Part shown: positions 1 through 9,607 of the stretch, in pieces
How the letters are laid out: each line of letters starts with the position of its first letter
Position numbering within the stretch: position 1 is the first letter of the stretch
Source of the DNA: Deuterostichococcus epilithicus
Lineage: Eukaryota > Chlorophyta > Trebouxiophyceae > Prasiolales > Stichococcaceae
DNA length: 64,000 nucleotides
Assembly: GCA_033439295.1 (NCBI GenBank)
Contig: JAVTLE010000014.1
Span: 3,534,001 to 3,598,000 of the forward strand
Direction: 5' to 3'
Notes under the pieces: generated by a model
Seen by the model: only the letters and a program-made list of their open reading frames with translations
The model's database searches: none
What the model was told of the DNA's origin: nothing
Position numbers and translations under genes: made by a program

Positions 1-465
1 AGGACAAGGCGGACCTGAAGAAGCGGCTGGACTTGCTAGAGCTGCAGGGCCAGGGCGGCGGTGGGCGGCGGTCGCAGCAGGCGGCCGCCACCGCCGCTGG
101 CTTCAGCACCTGGATCGTCCTCATTGTCGCCGTCCTTGCCTTCCTGCTCGGCAAATACTTTGCGGTGAGCATCGTGCTCAGCTGCGCATGCGGAGTGGCG
201 TCATGGGCTGTGCTGTTGTTGTGGTCTGCAGGCGTGTCCCTTTGTGCAGGCACCATTGTCACGCTTCTGTGCATGCTGGCATCCACCCGAACTTGCCAGA
301 ACTGTAGGGCACCAGATGTGTTCGCATGCGCCTTCAAGTGGGTCCGACCGGAGAGCAACAGCCAGCTGGGGATCTATGCTGCAGGCGGCTGGCATCCCGA
401 AGGGCCTGTCCAGCTCGTCGCTCACAGCGGCGGTCAATGACACGCTCGGCGGCGCCGCGCCCTGA
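1..465 (+). CDS. 3' end of tail-anchored membrane protein, VAP-like
   Basis: Only the last two exons lie in the window: one open from the left edge to 164, and 385-465 ending in TGA; the 165-384 intron is GT-AG, phase 0. The visible protein has a charged helical stretch beginning DKADLKKRLDLLELQ, a Gly/Arg/Gln-rich linker, then one hydrophobic segment (GFSTWIVLIVAVLAFLLGKY). This matches the end of VAP/VAP27 proteins, ER tail-anchored MSP-domain proteins that tether the ER to other membranes. The MSP domain would lie left of the window, so the family call rests on architecture only. The spliced last exon adds about 26 Ser/Ala-rich residues after the membrane segment, longer than the few residues usual for VAPs. 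Another coiled-coil tail-anchored protein is possible. Confidence 0.45.
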
Positions 466-1274
466 CGAGCATGCGGGCAGGATTGGGAGCCTGCAGGGCA
501 GCAGCTAGGCCCTGGGGCGTCTGCTTATTCACGCTGCCGCTTGGTTGGGCAGGCGGCAGAGGATCAGAGAGCTGCGGGGGTAGCAGCTGGCGGCACACAT
601 TTATGGATCACTCTTGTTCGTGACTAGGGGTGCGTTGCTGCATCAAGGTAGTGTGCGCTGGCTGACAGGCTGAAGCATCCAGCACGCACGGCGCACGCGG
701 CAATCGATTGTGGCAGTAGCATGCATCTTCGACGTGCGCCCTACTTGTCAAACAGTCAATCTGCGAGGGGCAGTACTTGCTTGCCAGCAAGCAGTGAACA
801 TCCGTATCTAAAACATACTGCTGCGCTCAAGTGGCCTGTGCGGGACAAGCGGGCGGCACCGCCTGCACCTGAGCTGCCGTAATCAAGGCCAAGCTTGCTG
901 TGCTCCGCACCTTGTGTCCCTCTTCTCCACACGACTTCACTTCTCACTGTGGGTCATCAAGGCATCAAGTGTGTGTCTGTAGCTTTACCGTACTGATGCC
1001 AGGTGGCACCTGTCAGCGCACTGTCAACAATTGAAGCTCGTGTTGTGTTGTGCCCAGATACCGTCTTGCAGCTCGTATTTCACGGCGCTTCGCGTTGTTT
1101 CGCAGCTGCACGAATACCCGGTAAATCAGTATTGAAGGGATCACCTGGGAGTCGTTGCCGATGGGCGGTGCAATTCTCCAATGTCGACAAACAATCTGCT
1201 CGGCAGCTTTGTCTCGACATATGATAAGCCGTGTGAGCTAGTGTTGCCGTTCGCGAGCTCGCCCTGCTGGTGAC
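466..1274. other. Intergenic, no gene seen
   Basis: About 800 bases between the VAP-like stop and the PHT4-like start. The short open frames on both strands lack recognisable protein sequence and splice support. It should hold the 3' UTR of the left gene and the promoter of the right one; no specific element was recognised. Confidence 0.6.
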
Positions 1275-3628
1275 ATGAACGATGGACTGCCGCGTGCATT
1301 TGGCGTCCGTCCCAGCCCGGAGCGCTTTGGCGGCGGCGAGGCCCAGGGGCAGCAGACCCGGCAGGGGGGCCGCCAATTGATTGTAGCGTCCTGCTTTCTG
1401 GCAACCTTCGTCGCCTATGTGGAGCGCACCGGGTTCTCGGTGGCGTACACAGCCGCGGCAAAGGATCAAGCGGTGTCGGAGGCCGTCAAGGGCACAGTAT
1501 TGTCCTCGTTCTTCTGGGGCTACGCATTGTCGCAGGCGAGTCTCCCAGCCACACCCTGCCTAACGGCCTCAGCCACTTTGCCACGACCATGCGGCCTGCC
1601 ATGCGCAGCCCGTGCGGCCAGCTGCAAGCAGCTGCATGTATGATCGTCTCACATTTGAAGTGGTGACTGGGGACGTGGTCTGCAGGTGCCAGGTGGCTGG
1701 GCGGCGCAGCGCTGGGGCGGGCGCAACACGCTCATGCTGTCGTTCCTGCTGTGGTCGATCGCATCGATCCTGACGCCCATCAACTCGCGGGCCAGCGCGC
1801 CGATTGCGGCGGCGAGGGTGGCGGTGGGCATCTCGCAGGGCCTGCTGATCCCGTCGATCCACACGGTCTTGGCTCAGGTGGGGCCTTATGCACAGCAGCA
1901 CACACCAGAGAGCGCTCTTCTGGTGCTCACGCTGCTGCAATTCAAACGCGGTACAGCTTGAAGCTTGCCAGCTCAGAATTAGAATCAGTGCCTTCTGCAT
2001 GCCCGGATGCGCCGCCCTATCAACTGCAGGTCATACCGCCACGGGAGCGAGCCACGGCGGTGTCGCTGACGACGTCGGGCATGTACATGGGGTCAGCCGC
2101 CGCCATCCAGTTCCTGCCGGGCCTGGGCAGCCGCTTTGGCGCCGCCTCCCTGACGCGTTTCAACGGCGCACTGGGCCTGGCCTGGCTGCTGCTCTGGGTG
2201 TTCGTCAGCCGGCGGATACCCAAGAGGTGGGCACGCGGCCGCGCACGTAGCTAGTCATGCGCGTGTAGCCGGTCATGCAGGCGTGCGACGCTGATGCATG
2301 CGGACAGCAGCAGCAGCTCGGGCGTGCTGCCTGCTGCAGCCTGCCGATCGCGGTGCATCCAAGGGGAGCGGTCCCACGACGATTCCATGCAGTTGCTCCC
2401 GAAACGGTATGCAGATAAGTCGTACCTGAGCTGCCTGCAGCTCCGGGCGGGCGCTGCCGGTGGCGGCGTCATCGTATAGCAAGATGCAGAAGGCACACGA
2501 CCCAACGCCCTGGGGGCGCATCATGTGCCATCCGGCCGTGTGGGCCATCGTGGTGCTGCCTTTTCCTGTTGCTGTCTGGACTGTGCCTCACTTCTTGTCC
2601 TGATATATTCTGACAGCCTTTCCGCGTGCATGTGCTCAACAGCCCTGCGCCTGCGTCCCTTTGAGCGGGGTTGTGCCCTGCCCCTGCCACAGCTTGTGAC
2701 TGTGCTCTCAAACAGCTTCTCATATCTATTATAATCCCTGGTGCAGGTGAACAACTTCACGTTCCACTACGCCTTTTACGTCGTCATGAACTGGTTGCCG
2801 ACCTACTTCGACTCGGTGCTGCACGCCAGTCTGTCGTCGACGGGATCCGTCAAGATGCTGCCGTACCTGGTCATGTTTGCGATGTCCAACGCGGGCGGCT
2901 ACGCCGGGGAGGCACTCATCACGCGGCGCTCGTCCGTGGCACGGGCCAGGAAGGCCGTCAACTCCACAGGTGCGGGTTTTGGGGTCATTTTTCCAGACTT
3001 GCCCCTGCCTCCTGATGCGCTTGCTCCCACTGACTGGGCTGCCTTTCCTGCCGAAACACAATTACAGATGACGAGGCCTGCGCATTGCAGGATTCTGGGG
3101 CGCGGCAGTCTCCCTGATGCTCATGCCGCTGGCGGGCAGCGTGCCGGTGGGCGTAGCCATCACGTCGCTGTCGCTGGGCTTCTGTGGCTTTGCGCGCGGC
3201 GGCTTCTCAGTGAATCACATGGACATCGCGCCGAAGTACGCCGGCGTCGTCATGGGCGTCTCCAACACTGCCGGCACGCTCGCAGGTGGTCGCGGCAGTC
3301 CAGTGAGAGCCAATGCGACAAGTTGCAAACCTCCCGCCGTCTGCCGGCATGCTGCATCCTACATCCGCAGGAGGACAGCCCCCTGGCCAGCTGCACCATC
3401 TGGCAGCCGAGGACGTCAATTGAGAGCCGAAGCCACTGGCTCCCTGCAGGGGTCGTTGGGGTGGCGCTCTCAGGTCGGCTACTGCAGCACGCGGGCGGCG
3501 CGGCGGTGCTGGCCGGCTGGCGGCATTCCCTAGGTTTGGCTGCTCTGCTGTGCATTGGCGGGTCGACTGTGTTTTTGCGGTTTGCTCGCGGCGATCGATT
3601 GTTTGGGGAGACAGATCAGTTCACGTAA
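1275..3628 (+). CDS. PHT4/SLC17-type major facilitator anion transporter
   Basis: Seven exons (1275-1535, 1686-1877, 2030-2226, 2480-2552, 2747-2969, 3091-3285, 3450-3628) join in frame into a 439-residue MFS protein. Family signatures include FFWGYALSQ joined across intron 1 to [46 protein letters not shown], and the late motif [18 protein letters not shown]. These are typical of the plant PHT4 (ANTR) phosphate/anion transporters related to animal SLC17. The start is the first ATG of the exon and is followed by a short hydrophilic tail and then the first membrane helix, with no long transit peptide, so a non-plastid (for example Golgi or plasma) membrane is possible. Intron 1 begins GCGAGT and so looks like a GC-AG intron. 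A plastid-type paralogue lies at 58970-62303. Substrate (phosphate or organic anion) is inferred from family only. Confidence 0.88.
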
Positions 3629-3824
3629 CCTACAAATCACGCGGGGCTCACAATTGAATCAACATTTGTTGTTCAGCAACAAAGCATTCGAAGAGCAAAA
3701 GGTTCTGGAGTTCAGAAGAATACAATTCTATCTACACTTCAGTTTCTGGACCACCAGCTCATCAGCAACTGTTGATGAGCGTGCAAGCCGATGTCCTGAC
3801 TCAGATACACTCTTCTCAACAGCA

Positions 3825-5158
3825 TCAGCGCACGTTCGCAGGCTGCCTCAGGAACGTATCCAGCTGTTTGATGAGGCTCTTGTACTCCACGGTCTTTGTG
3901 AAGGCCGCATCTCTGCCGCCGCCCCTGCGCAGCGCCTCAGCCGCCGCACTGTAGTTCTTCAAAGCTGCATGGGCCTCCACCTGCATCAACGCAGCACGGA
4001 CTCTTGCTTGCAACTTCTCAGTGTGTATGGGTCTTCACACATGCGCAGCGTGCTTCCTGCACTTCTGACCTGACCACATCCTGACGCAAACGCAAGAGAA
4101 CCAACTGCCACGCGATACAGCTTCGTGAGCCTTGAGCCCTCGGGCGCGCCTGCCGGATGGCTGCCGTGTGAAAGGACGGCGGGCAGCACTCTGCTGCGTC
4201 GTCCGCGTCCCGCGCCGCGCCAACGGCGTCGCCCACCTGTAGCCGCGCCCCCGCACGGTTGGCCAGCAGCAGGTGCCGCCCGTGCGGCACCTCCAGCGCA
4301 AGCGCCTCAGTGTAGGAGGCGCATGCCGCATCGAGGTCCCCTTGCCGCGCCTACACGCCCACACAGGCGGGCTCTCGGGCCGGGTCTGTGGGGCAACGCC
4401 AGTCCGGAATAAGACAGGCGGGGAATGTGGGCCTCGGCCCTTAACAGGGACCCGTGCTGCTGCGGGCGTCATCAGGAGCGCGCAGCCGGCAGCTGTGCTG
4501 AGGCTGCAGTAGGAGACTGGAGTGCTTTCGGCCGGCGTCTGCACCTGGGCGTTGCCAGCCAGCCGCAGCTCGGTGGCACGCAGCACCGCGGGCGTCACGT
4601 CGGCGTCGCACACGGCGCGCATTGCCTCGGCAAAGCGCGCCGGCGAGGCCATGTGGTTCATCACCACGTCGGGCGGCGACACCGCCACGTTCGGCCCGTT
4701 GCCGCACTTGCCCAGGCACCCCGTCTCCCGGACCGCGATGCCATCCAGGTGCAGGTCCTGGGCGAACTGCAGTATCTGGACATGGCACGGGCGCACCCAG
4801 TGAGGTCAATGCGAACATATGATGTACAGCTCAGTCAGGCTAGCATAAACGTCATGCATGTTGATGATGCGTTTGCAACATCTTGTGCTGCACAGTGTGA
4901 TAAGCCGTGCAGACTGCAGCATGGCGCTGTGAGTGCCATCGTCCGCTGCCACCGCGCTCTCACCTGTTTTGAGCCCTGCTTCTTGCAGGTCTTATTCGTG
5001 CATATCGAAACTTCGAAGTCTCGCTGAGCTGCGGCTGGCAACAAGCGGCTCTCACGCCCTCGCTGTCGCAGCTTCAGACTGAGTTGCGGAAGCTGACGAG
5101 ACAGCGCTCGCTGATTGACCTCCGCCGACGCGGAGGGCTGCAACGCTGTGACAGTCAT
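3825..5158 (-). CDS. Thioredoxin-like [2Fe-2S] ferredoxin fused to TPR domain
   Basis: Four exons on the minus strand (5158-4964, 4775-4545, 4350-4150, 4013-3825) give 271 residues. The N-terminal 45 residues are basic and hydroxylated, like a plastid transit peptide. Next comes a thioredoxin-like ferredoxin domain with the four cluster ligands in the canonical C-x4-C ... C-x3-C layout (Cys53, Cys58, Cys85, Cys89; motifs SICTNKTCKKQGS and ETGCLGKCGNGPN). It is followed by about two to three TPR units (ARQGDLDAACASYTEALAL and the next helices) and a C-terminal helix. The TLF domain carries a [2Fe-2S] cluster in bacterial 2Fe ferredoxins and NuoE-like subunits; the TPR part suggests a protein partner. 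Intron 3 appears to start with GC. It is head-to-head with Pcc1. The specific cellular role is unknown. Confidence 0.82.
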
Positions 5159-5854
5159 GACAACGACAACTGTGACCTGAAATTCAAACCTTCAAAGTCA
5201 GAAATGTCTGGAACTTATCGTTCCGAGCCATCAACCGTGATGTCAGCAAGCTCTTCCATTCCCCTTGATGTCGTGCTGGACTGGTTTGTGGCGCCTGATT
5301 TCACAAATGTTTACCATCACTTAATGTCTGTCTCTGCACGGCAAATTCTCCATCTGATTATCAGTTCCAGTGTCGCGCCTCAAGATCACATTTTAGCTAC
5401 AACACAGGCAACTGAAGTCTTCGGCCGGCTCGTGCCACACACCGCAGCACTGCTCAAACCATCTCGACAGCACAGATTCAGTGACAGAGGGGCTGAATCC
5501 CCCGCCATTCGTTTGTACCATCCAACCTGGTCGGCGCAGCCCTGCGCAGCCGGCAGGGCTACGCGAGTCATCCTTTGCATGTGACACAGCGCACAGCCAG
5601 GCGGCAAGGTGAGAGCGACCATCGGAAAGGCATGCTGCAGGTGGCCTGTTGTTTTTGGGTCACTGCTCACCGTAAACGAGTCAGCAGAGCCTCCACTGTG
5701 CGCAGAGAATGCTGGCGGCCAAAGCACATGCTGAAGCCGTCGCTTCGCCTGCCACCGGACTTGCCCAGTCGTCTGAGGACAAGCCATTCACATGGTACTG
5801 CACTGCTGCGCCGGGCGTTTCTGCCTCGTGACTTCGGTTTGATTGCATGCTGCC
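5159..5854. other. Divergent intergenic region, no gene seen
   Basis: About 700 bases between the head-to-head starts of the ferredoxin-TPR gene (left, minus) and Pcc1 (right, plus). It presumably holds both promoters. A short 5' exon of Pcc1 could also lie here. No recognisable coding sequence or named element was seen. Confidence 0.5.
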
Positions 5855-6334
5855 ATGACATGCAATGACCTGGCTTCCTCCTTGCCTGACTTCCTGCTGC
5901 CGCTTCTGGTCTGCAGCTGCTGCACGGTCAACTACGGCAGCCCGGAGCATGCAGAAATGGTCATGCAGGCCTTATCGGTGGACAAAGAGGTAAGAACTAC
6001 TGCTGTTCGCCATGTCTGGCAAGTCGTGCAAGATTTAGGGCGTCACTTGATGGCTGAACTGAAGCGTTCCATCACATGCAGCTGCGGCCCCAGCTGGTTG
6101 AGAGGACCTTCAAAGTCGACGGGAGCAGCCTCACCATGTAAGGGTTGCATGACGCGAAGATTGTGCAGTCGCTTGTCTTACACGGTTGTTGTCAGCAGAA
6201 ATTGGTTGCTGACAACACTTCACGTTTGTCGCAGCAATTTTGCGGCCACAGACGCGCGGACATTACGGTCAGCCGTCGGCTCGTTGTGTGATCTGATGGC
6301 GCTGGCGACGAGGACATTGGAGGCATTTGGATGA
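5855..6334 (+). CDS. KEOPS/EKC complex subunit Pcc1 (LAGE3-like)
   Basis: Three exons (5855-5989, 6082-6137, 6235-6334) give a small protein whose core reads TVNYGSPEHAEMVMQALSVD, then KELRPQLVERTFKVDGSSLT, INFAATDARTLRSAVGSLCD and LMALATRTLEAFG. This is the Pcc1/LAGE3/CTAG fold: about 80 residues with the paired beta strands, the basic KxxR segment and the C-terminal amphipathic helix. Pcc1 is the dimerising subunit of KEOPS, which makes N6-threonylcarbamoyl-adenosine (t6A37) in tRNAs. The conserved core is secure. The N-terminus is not: the ATG at 5855 gives a hydrophobic Cys-rich leader, and a good acceptor (TGCAG ending near 5917) suggests the true first exon may lie upstream. Confidence 0.82.
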   Translation: MTCNDLASSLPDFLLPLLVCSCCTVNYGSPEHAEMVMQALSVDKEVRTTAVRHVWQVVQDLGRHLMAELKRSITCSCGPSWLRGPSKSTGAASPCKGCMTRRLCSRLSYTVVVSRNWLLTTLHVCRSNFAATDARTLRSAVGSLCDLMALATRTLEAFG

Positions 6335-6578
6335 GTGCCAGACGCTCTGGTATAGACGACGAGGTTGGACATCAATCAGCAAACTTGGTCTCGGTCTGCG
6401 GCCAGCTTCCGGGGTGTGTTGGACATCTCAGTGGACTAGGTAGGAGATCGGGTTGATCCAGGGTTTGGTGGCTTGTATACCGTTCTGTTCCGACCACCTT
6501 CTGACTGACAGGTTGCGGAGGCCAGACACCTTGCACGGTTGTGTAGACGCATTGGCAACCCACGCCAGCACATCAGCC

Positions 6579-8984
6579 CTACTGCATTGACAGCAATGAC
6601 AACTCGGCTGCCGCCTGCTCCAGCGCATGCCCGACCGACCCAAGGCCTGCCATGCCGATCACGAACAGCAGCGGCGCCGCCGCCAGCGCCAGCGCCTGCA
6701 GGATAGCGAGCACCACGAGCAGCCCTCCAGGGTACCGCCACCAGGGCTGCGGGATGACGAACCCCAGTGCCACGACTCCGATGGCCAGCAGTGTGGCTGC
6801 TGCCGCCAAGAAGGCATCCTTCTGTGCGTTGTACTTTCGGCAGCCTGCGTGCACAGCAGTACTGCGGCTCAAGAGCCCTGCAGTTTTGACAGGTGCTGCT
6901 GCTGTATGATCGAGTCACTCGCAAACAGTGGACGCCGTATGCAACCTTGACTTCGCACTTGGCGGCCGCACGGTTGCTTCACACCCTTTCTTCATGCGCA
7001 CCGCGCTGTATGATGTCCACGGCGGCGCTGACAGGCCCTGCGTCTGCGACGGCGGCGCCGCCATCCACCAGCTTGGTCGCCGAGTGCGGCAGCCCAATCA
7101 CCGCCGCAAGGCCCATGTGGTCGCTGAAGGAGGTGCCATTGGCAATCTTCTTCGAAAACAGGGTGGCCGCCAGCGGCTTTGCGCTGGTCCACAGGTAGTC
7201 GATGCGCACCGGAGGATCCTCTGGGTTCAAAGAGCACATTCGCTCTCAGGTGCCTTGCTCAGGTGCCTTTCTCAGGCGTTCACATCTCTCGGTGGCGACA
7301 TCTGCCACCAGCAAGATGTAGCTGCTGCCGCCAGTCACTTAGTGCCTCTTGGACGTGAAGTGGTCTGGAAAAAGTCGCAGCGGCAAGCACTGAACACATG
7401 TTCGAAAGAGGGCAGGCAGATGACATTCTTCAGATGCGCAACATCAATGTGGGCAGGGCACCATTGCAAAAGGTCGCACTCGAGCTGGCGGCCAGGGTGT
7501 TCTCCGGCGAGTTGGAGGTGTGCCCTGGCTCCCCCGGGTGCAGCTCGCCCCAGGCGTCCCGCAGGCCTGGCAGCAGCGCCCGGAAGAGCACAATGTCCAG
7601 CGAGTCAGGCGGCGCGTTCATGTCGCCGCCCACCAGCACCGTCTGCCCGGCCTGCGGTGGGTGCTTGCGTATGCAGTTGATGATTCTACTTCAACTTCAG
7701 CAGCTGAGCACCTAAGACGGTCATAGGGCATACCCGACTGCACTGGACCCATCGCCTGTCACAAATGGCAGACTTGAGCCCACCGGCAGGCCTCACACGA
7801 CACCAGGACACAGCAGGTACCAGCGTGACCTGTTCGTGGTCATGTAGGGTTTAAGGTTTAGCGCAGCGCACCGTCAGCTGAATGAAGGCGGCCAGCTGCG
7901 CGATCTGCGCAAGGCGAACGGGCGCATCGGCGTCGCTCGGCACCCGCCACGGCTGCCCGCCCTGCTGCTCCTTGTATCGGTGCGAGTAGTTTGCATGTGT
8001 GTGCGTGTTGTAGACGTCCTGGCAGCAAAAGTAAAACATTCAGCTTCTTTCAATCCTGACGGGAGCAAGTCAGGCTGGAAGCGGCGTCAGCTCAGTGACT
8101 CCCACCACATCACACATCTTCGAAATTCGAGGCGAGTTGGTTCTGGTCCCACCACAACACATCGCTTACCACAGTGCCGTGTGGTGTGGCAACACGAGTG
8201 TAGCCGATGCCTTTGCCGGCGAAGAAGTCGCCATGCAGGATGGCGACAGCATTGCCGGAGGCCCTGTAGGGCACAAAGTGCGCCTGCAAAACAGCAGGAC
8301 GGACATTGGGCCAGCTCCTCATGTGTGGAGCGGTCGCACGCAGGTGAGCCTAGACCGAGCTTAAATACTGATGTGCCGGTCCATGACATGCAAGCAGCTC
8401 CATGTTTCAGAACGTACCGCCGTGATAGGGTACCGAGACAAGGTGAGGAGCTCGCCACCCAGGATGCCGCCCCTGAACCTCTGCACATGGAACATGCATT
8501 GTGTAGGAAGAACCAGGATTTCCCAACCGTGCTTTCAATTGGACAAGCATCCTTGCCGGTGAAACAGCGAGATCGACTGAGGCACCTGCACATACTGGAG
8601 GGAGCCGCGCGCGGCGCCGCTTATCAGTGTATCAGCATCTGTCCGCAAAAACACCTCTTGAAGCAGCACAACTTCGGCGGCGGTGCGCTCCAGATACTTG
8701 GCTATCGCGCTGCACGAGGAGCATATAAGCAGCATGTCAGCACTTGGCAGTGCATCTGCAGCTCCGCCACCCGGGCAAATCGTGCATGCTTTAAGGCAGG
8801 CGTATGCCACAGATAACATCCTCCGGCACCTGATGCGCTGCTGACGCTGCTTGGCAACGATCCAGAGGCCCCAGCAGTTCAGGGTCAGCGCGCGCAGCTG
8901 TTTGCCCTCAGTCAGCGCGCCGGGTGACCAGCTCGTCCCGAGCTCGATGTCACCACCGCTGTAGGTCTGGCGCTGGCCCGACAT
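6579..8984 (-). CDS. Neutral sphingomyelinase / ISC1-type inositolphosphosphingolipid phospholipase C
   Basis: Eight exons (8984-8830, 8709-8586, 8480-8418, 8283-8170, 8018-7872, 7651-7480, 7220-7002, 6844-6579) give 419 residues, close to human SMPD2 (423). It has the endonuclease/exonuclease/phosphatase fold: Asn36 in TLNCWG, metal ligand Glu70 in LLQEVF, the family-specific P-loop-like HGDFFAGKGIG (131-141), Asp211/Asn213 in GGDMN, and catalytic Asp292-His293 in FSDHMGL. Two C-terminal membrane helices (about 343-361 and 372-395) match SMPD2 and yeast ISC1. The enzyme cleaves the phosphate headgroup from sphingomyelin or inositolphosphoceramide to release ceramide. Green algae and plants mainly make inositol-based phosphosphingolipids, so an ISC1-like substrate is more likely (inference). 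It is divergent from the coiled-coil gene at 9608. Confidence 0.87.
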
Positions 8985-9607
8985 CCACCAGGAGAAAGCT
9001 ATGGCGACCAGGAACAGCAGCAGTGCCCCGCTTGGCCGTCCGAGCGCCAGGACGTGGAGCTTGTCTCAGAGGGCAATCGTCAACCTCCACCCAGCGTTTG
9101 CAGCCCAGCCCAGCGTCTCGCAGAATTTGAAAGCAACGGTCATGCAACTCTACAAGACTTCTCGAAGGGACTGCCACCATGAATATTGAGTTGCTTGCCA
9201 ACGTCGGATCTGTTGGGTGCAAACGTTCAGCCGGCACTTTCACGCGTAGCAAAGGAAGTGCAAGCCAAGACCAGACTCAGAGGAACAACTTGTGCTGGAG
9301 GGTGCCGAGGCATCTCCAACTATGAACGATAGCGTGCATTTGTACGGGTGGCGCGACGACTTCGAAACAGCTGGCGCCAATTTCGAAATGTTGTGATCAC
9401 CTTTCACCTCTGCCCTGCCTCTTCAAAGCTTGCAGACTTGCTGAGCAACATCAAGCACGTTAGCACACCGTCGCTTTGTCTGGACGGTGCGTCAGCGCGT
9501 AGCGCAGCTCAACTTCGTCTATCGATTGCCCGAAAATTGAACAAAACTTGCGCGCGCAGCAGATGAGGCAGAGGTCATGCGGACAGACGTTCGCCACTGA
9601 TGTTTGA
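8985..9607. other. Divergent intergenic region
   Basis: About 620 bases between the starts of the sphingolipid phospholipase C (minus) and the coiled-coil gene (plus). It presumably carries both promoters and 5' UTRs. No recognisable coding sequence or motif was seen. Confidence 0.55.
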
